A stretch of DNA of 8,397 nucleotides, taken from positions 1 through 8,397 of the forward strand of contig CBFGOI010000154.1 in NCBI GenBank assembly GCA_965650335.1, written 5' to 3'. Under the pieces are notes generated by a model. That model saw nothing but the letters and a program-made list of their open reading frames with translations. It had not been told where the DNA came from and ran no database searches. Position 1 is the first letter of the stretch, and the number at the start of each line of letters is the position of its first letter. The stretch is from Paradesertivirga sp965650335 (GTDB taxonomy: Bacteria > Bacteroidota > Bacteroidia > Sphingobacteriales > Sphingobacteriaceae). A program made the position numbers and the translations under genes. This document shows, piece after piece, positions 6,711 to 8,397 of the stretch.

Positions 6711-7769
6711 CTAAGCAATTAAGCTTTCATAACGGGCTACTACTTTATCAATTCCAAAACGCGCATTAACATCTCTTTTTATTGCTGCAGAATCCCAATT
6801 TTGGTTACAGGATTTAACCGTGTATTTTTTAAAGGTCTGCAAATCATCTTGCTGAATAATATAGCCGTTAAAGCCATTTTTAATAATGTTCGGGATTCCC
6901 CCAACAAGAAAGGAAACGACAGGAACTCCAACCGACAACGCTTCAACAACTACGTTAGGAAATCCTTCGGTGTAAGATGTTAAAAGCATTAGATCATGCT
7001 TTGCTAAGAAGCTGTTTATATCTTTTACCTCGCCAACAAGCTTAACTCGATTTTCCAGCTGTAATTCGTTGATTCTATCTAGGATCTCTGAGCGCAGTGG
7101 ACCTTCTCCAGCAATATTTAGAGAATAATTAGTAGGCAGATCTTTGAATATGTCGAGCAATCTAAATAGGCCTTTCTCAATCGATAGCCTGGCGACCACA
7201 ATTAGCCGTTTGTTTAACGGATTGTGGTTCTTTTCTTTTAAAATATTATTCGGAATAACAGGATTAGGAATAACCACCAGCTTTCTTACCGGTATATTGT
7301 ATTTCCTGGCAAGCGATTGTTTCACTTCATCTGATTGGCAAACACCGATTCTAATTCTTTTATAGGTGGCACCAACAAAGAGGTCAAGCAGTTTTGCTCT
7401 CGGACCTGCAAAGGTTATCATGATGTCTATTACGCTGGTCTCTCTGCCGATTAAATATGGGATCTTAACGAAACAAGATATTATGGATAACAGCGTGCTT
7501 ATGTGCCCGCCTGTGGTAAATACCGCATAAGGCCTTTCTTGTTTTATCAATTTATAGAGTTTAAAAAACGATTTTGAGGCTCTTATAGAATTAAGATTCA
7601 CAACCCGTATTCCTTCTAATTCTGGCGAGAAGAATGGATTTCTTAGATCTAACAACACCAGGCTTACATCGAATTCAGCCTTATTAAAATATTGCGACAA
7701 CAGCCAGTAAACACGTTCGGCTCCACCCGCTGTGAGCGAACTTAAAATGAAATATATTTTTTTCTTCAT
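6711..7769 (-). CDS. GT4-type glycosyltransferase (first, 352 aa)
   Basis: This is a GT-B fold glycosyltransferase of the GT4 group, acting at the cytoplasmic face on a lipid-linked polysaccharide intermediate. The N-terminal domain opens with IYFILSSLTAGGAERVYWLL (5-24), with the GGAE acceptor-side loop. The inter-domain region leads to IPNPV (167-171). The donor domain has VVARLSIEKG (191-200), with the phosphate-contacting R194 and K199, IAGEGPL (219-225), and the EX7E motif E268-GFPNVVV-E276 followed by VGGIPNII (289-296). Length is typical, with no frameshift. It resembles the other glycosyltransferase in this window in its N-terminal loop and EX7E region but differs widely elsewhere, so they are separate enzymes and probably add different residues. 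It follows the truncated sugar transferase by 78 bases. Donor sugar unknown. Confidence 0.9.
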   Translation of the reverse strand: MKKKIYFILSSLTAGGAERVYWLLSQYFNKAEFDVSLVLLDLRNPFFSPELEGIRVVNLNSIRASKSFFKLYKLIKQERPYAVFTTGGHISTLLSIISCFVKIPYLIGRETSVIDIMITFAGPRAKLLDLFVGATYKRIRIGVCQSDEVKQSLARKYNIPVRKLVVIPNPVIPNNILKEKNHNPLNKRLIVVARLSIEKGLFRLLDIFKDLPTNYSLNIAGEGPLRSEILDRINELQLENRVKLVGEVKDINSFLAKHDLMLLTSYTEGFPNVVVEALSVGVPVVSFLVGGIPNIIKNGFNGYIIQQDDLQTFKKYTVKSCNQNWDSAAIKRDVNARFGIDKVVARYESLIA

Positions 7770-7847
7770 CAGATATTAAAATGTGAGACAGACCTAAGCA
7801 GCGTTAAATTCAGGGTTTAAAAGCAGAGATAGCCGGGATTATAGCCT

Positions 7848-8183
7848 TTAACTCCTGTTGATGGAATAAAAGCTCAACTCGCCTTTTAAGATGTTTACTA
7901 AATGCGGCAATTCATCAATTTTATATTTTCTTAACCAATATCCCAATCTGGTGATAGCATAACTTTGAACGCCTTTACCTGTCCGACGATTTTCAAAAGG
8001 TTTTAAATGCATCGTCCTGAATTTGTAAAGCTTAAGCTGAGTGTTATTAGTGCATGTCTTTTTTTGCTTATAGAATATCCCACCTTTCGAATCGAGCGTT
8101 ATCAACAGTGAAATAATTAAAAACATGGGCAAGAGCGTCAAAATAGCCAGTAATGCAGCGCTAAAATCAAATAGCCTTTTCAT
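7848..8183 (-). pseudogene. Truncated initiating sugar-1-phosphate transferase (WcaJ/PglC-type, 111 aa)
   Basis: Intact relatives, about 200 residues or more, transfer a sugar phosphate from a UDP-sugar to undecaprenyl phosphate and so start repeat-unit synthesis. Here MKRLFDF and the hydrophobic membrane segment (about 8-30) are present, then SKGGIFYKQ (32-40), KFRTM (54-58) and ITRLGYWLRKYKIDELPHLV (77-96) with the catalytic Asp90-Glu91 pair, then NILKGELSF. The next residues should be V/I-GPRP and later a PGITG segment, but the protein reads YSINRS and stops. Neither other minus-strand reading frame past this point restores those motifs, so about 80-90 residues seem deleted rather than frameshifted. 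The stretch KKTCTNN (41-47) also departs from the usual RVGKNG-like pattern, which suggests decay. A functional minimal enzyme is unlikely but cannot be excluded, because the catalytic pair is intact. Confidence 0.75.
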
Positions 8184-8237
8184 CTTGTTTGGATTAATTT
8201 TCTGATGTTATTTTTCCTGGGTGCTATCAAAAGATGC

Positions 8238-8397
8238 TTACGAAAGGCTTTCTTGAATTGTATTTTTTTTGGTTTCTATAAAATACGCTAGGTATACCAA
8301 AATTGCCATTAAATACGGCTGGTTGATAATGCTTTGCAGGCTCAGCATAAAAACTGCCAGGATAATTATAGCCGATAACGCGAAAAAACGCTTTTCT
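8238..8397 (-). CDS. C-terminal end of a polytopic membrane protein, possibly O-antigen polymerase/ligase (5' end outside window)
   Basis: The minus-strand frame entering from the right edge gives 52 residues ending at a TAA (8238-8240). It shows two strongly hydrophobic segments, about residues 5-21 (FALSAIIILAVFMLSLQ) and 29-40 (LMAILVYLAYFI), split by a short polar loop INQPY. It ends in a charged cytoplasm-like tail (ETKKNTIQES). Two closing helices with a short loop followed by a polar tail fit the C-terminus of Wzy/WaaL-type O-antigen polymerases or ligases, which are common at this place in such clusters. Too little is visible for a family motif, so a flippase or other transporter is possible. 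It ends 54 bases before the truncated sugar transferase start. Confidence 0.6.
   Translation of the reverse strand, partial: EKRFFALSAIIILAVFMLSLQSIINQPYLMAILVYLAYFIETKKNTIQESLS

Noticed and set aside
1373..7365. Several plus-strand ORFs of 60 to 85 codons
   Set aside because: All lie antisense to strongly supported minus-strand genes and have no recognisable motifs; they are reading-frame shadows.
7800..7865. A frameshift that would restore the sugar transferase C-terminus
   Set aside because: I read the other two minus-strand frames after GELSF. One gives FIPSTGVKGYNPGYLCF and the other LFHQQELKAIIPAISAFKP before a stop. Neither has GPRP or PGITG, so a simple frameshift does not explain the truncation.

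Overview
The window looks like part of a surface-polysaccharide (capsule, exopolysaccharide or O-antigen) gene cluster from a Bacteroidota genome. A Sphingobacteriaceae-type organism (Pedobacter/Mucilaginibacter-like) is my best guess. This rests on AT-rich codon use, A-rich start regions without clear GGAGG ribosome sites, and the style of the proteins; I could not check taxonomy. Every supported gene lies on the minus strand, so transcription runs from right (8397) to left (1). Gaps are short (18 to 159 bases), which fits one transcription unit or a few closely spaced ones. No gene-free stretch exceeds 300 bases.

Layout in transcription order: (1) the last 52 codons of a polytopic membrane protein entering from the right edge, possibly an O-antigen polymerase/ligase; (2) a 111-residue sugar-1-phosphate transferase that keeps its N-terminal membrane segment and Asp-Glu catalytic pair but lacks its C-terminal part; (3) a GT4-type glycosyltransferase; (4) an asparagine-synthase-type amidotransferase, whose true start is 42 codons inside the longest ORF; (5) a second GT4-type glycosyltransferase; (6) a small unrecognised lipoprotein; (7) a second, divergent asparagine-synthase-type amidotransferase; (8) a UDP-glucuronate 4-epimerase-like protein that runs off the left edge.

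Working model (inference): the epimerase supplies UDP-galacturonate. One or both amidotransferases use glutamine nitrogen to turn a uronic acid carboxylate into an amide, as proposed for WbpS- and WbtH-type proteins of O-antigen clusters. The two glycosyltransferases add sugars to a lipid-linked repeat unit, and the membrane protein at the right edge may polymerise or ligate it. The initiating transferase here appears broken, so another one would be needed. I see no tRNA, rRNA, CRISPR array, insertion sequence or integrase. I do not see a clearly new system; the most notable points are the paired amidotransferases beside a uronate epimerase and the truncated initiating transferase.
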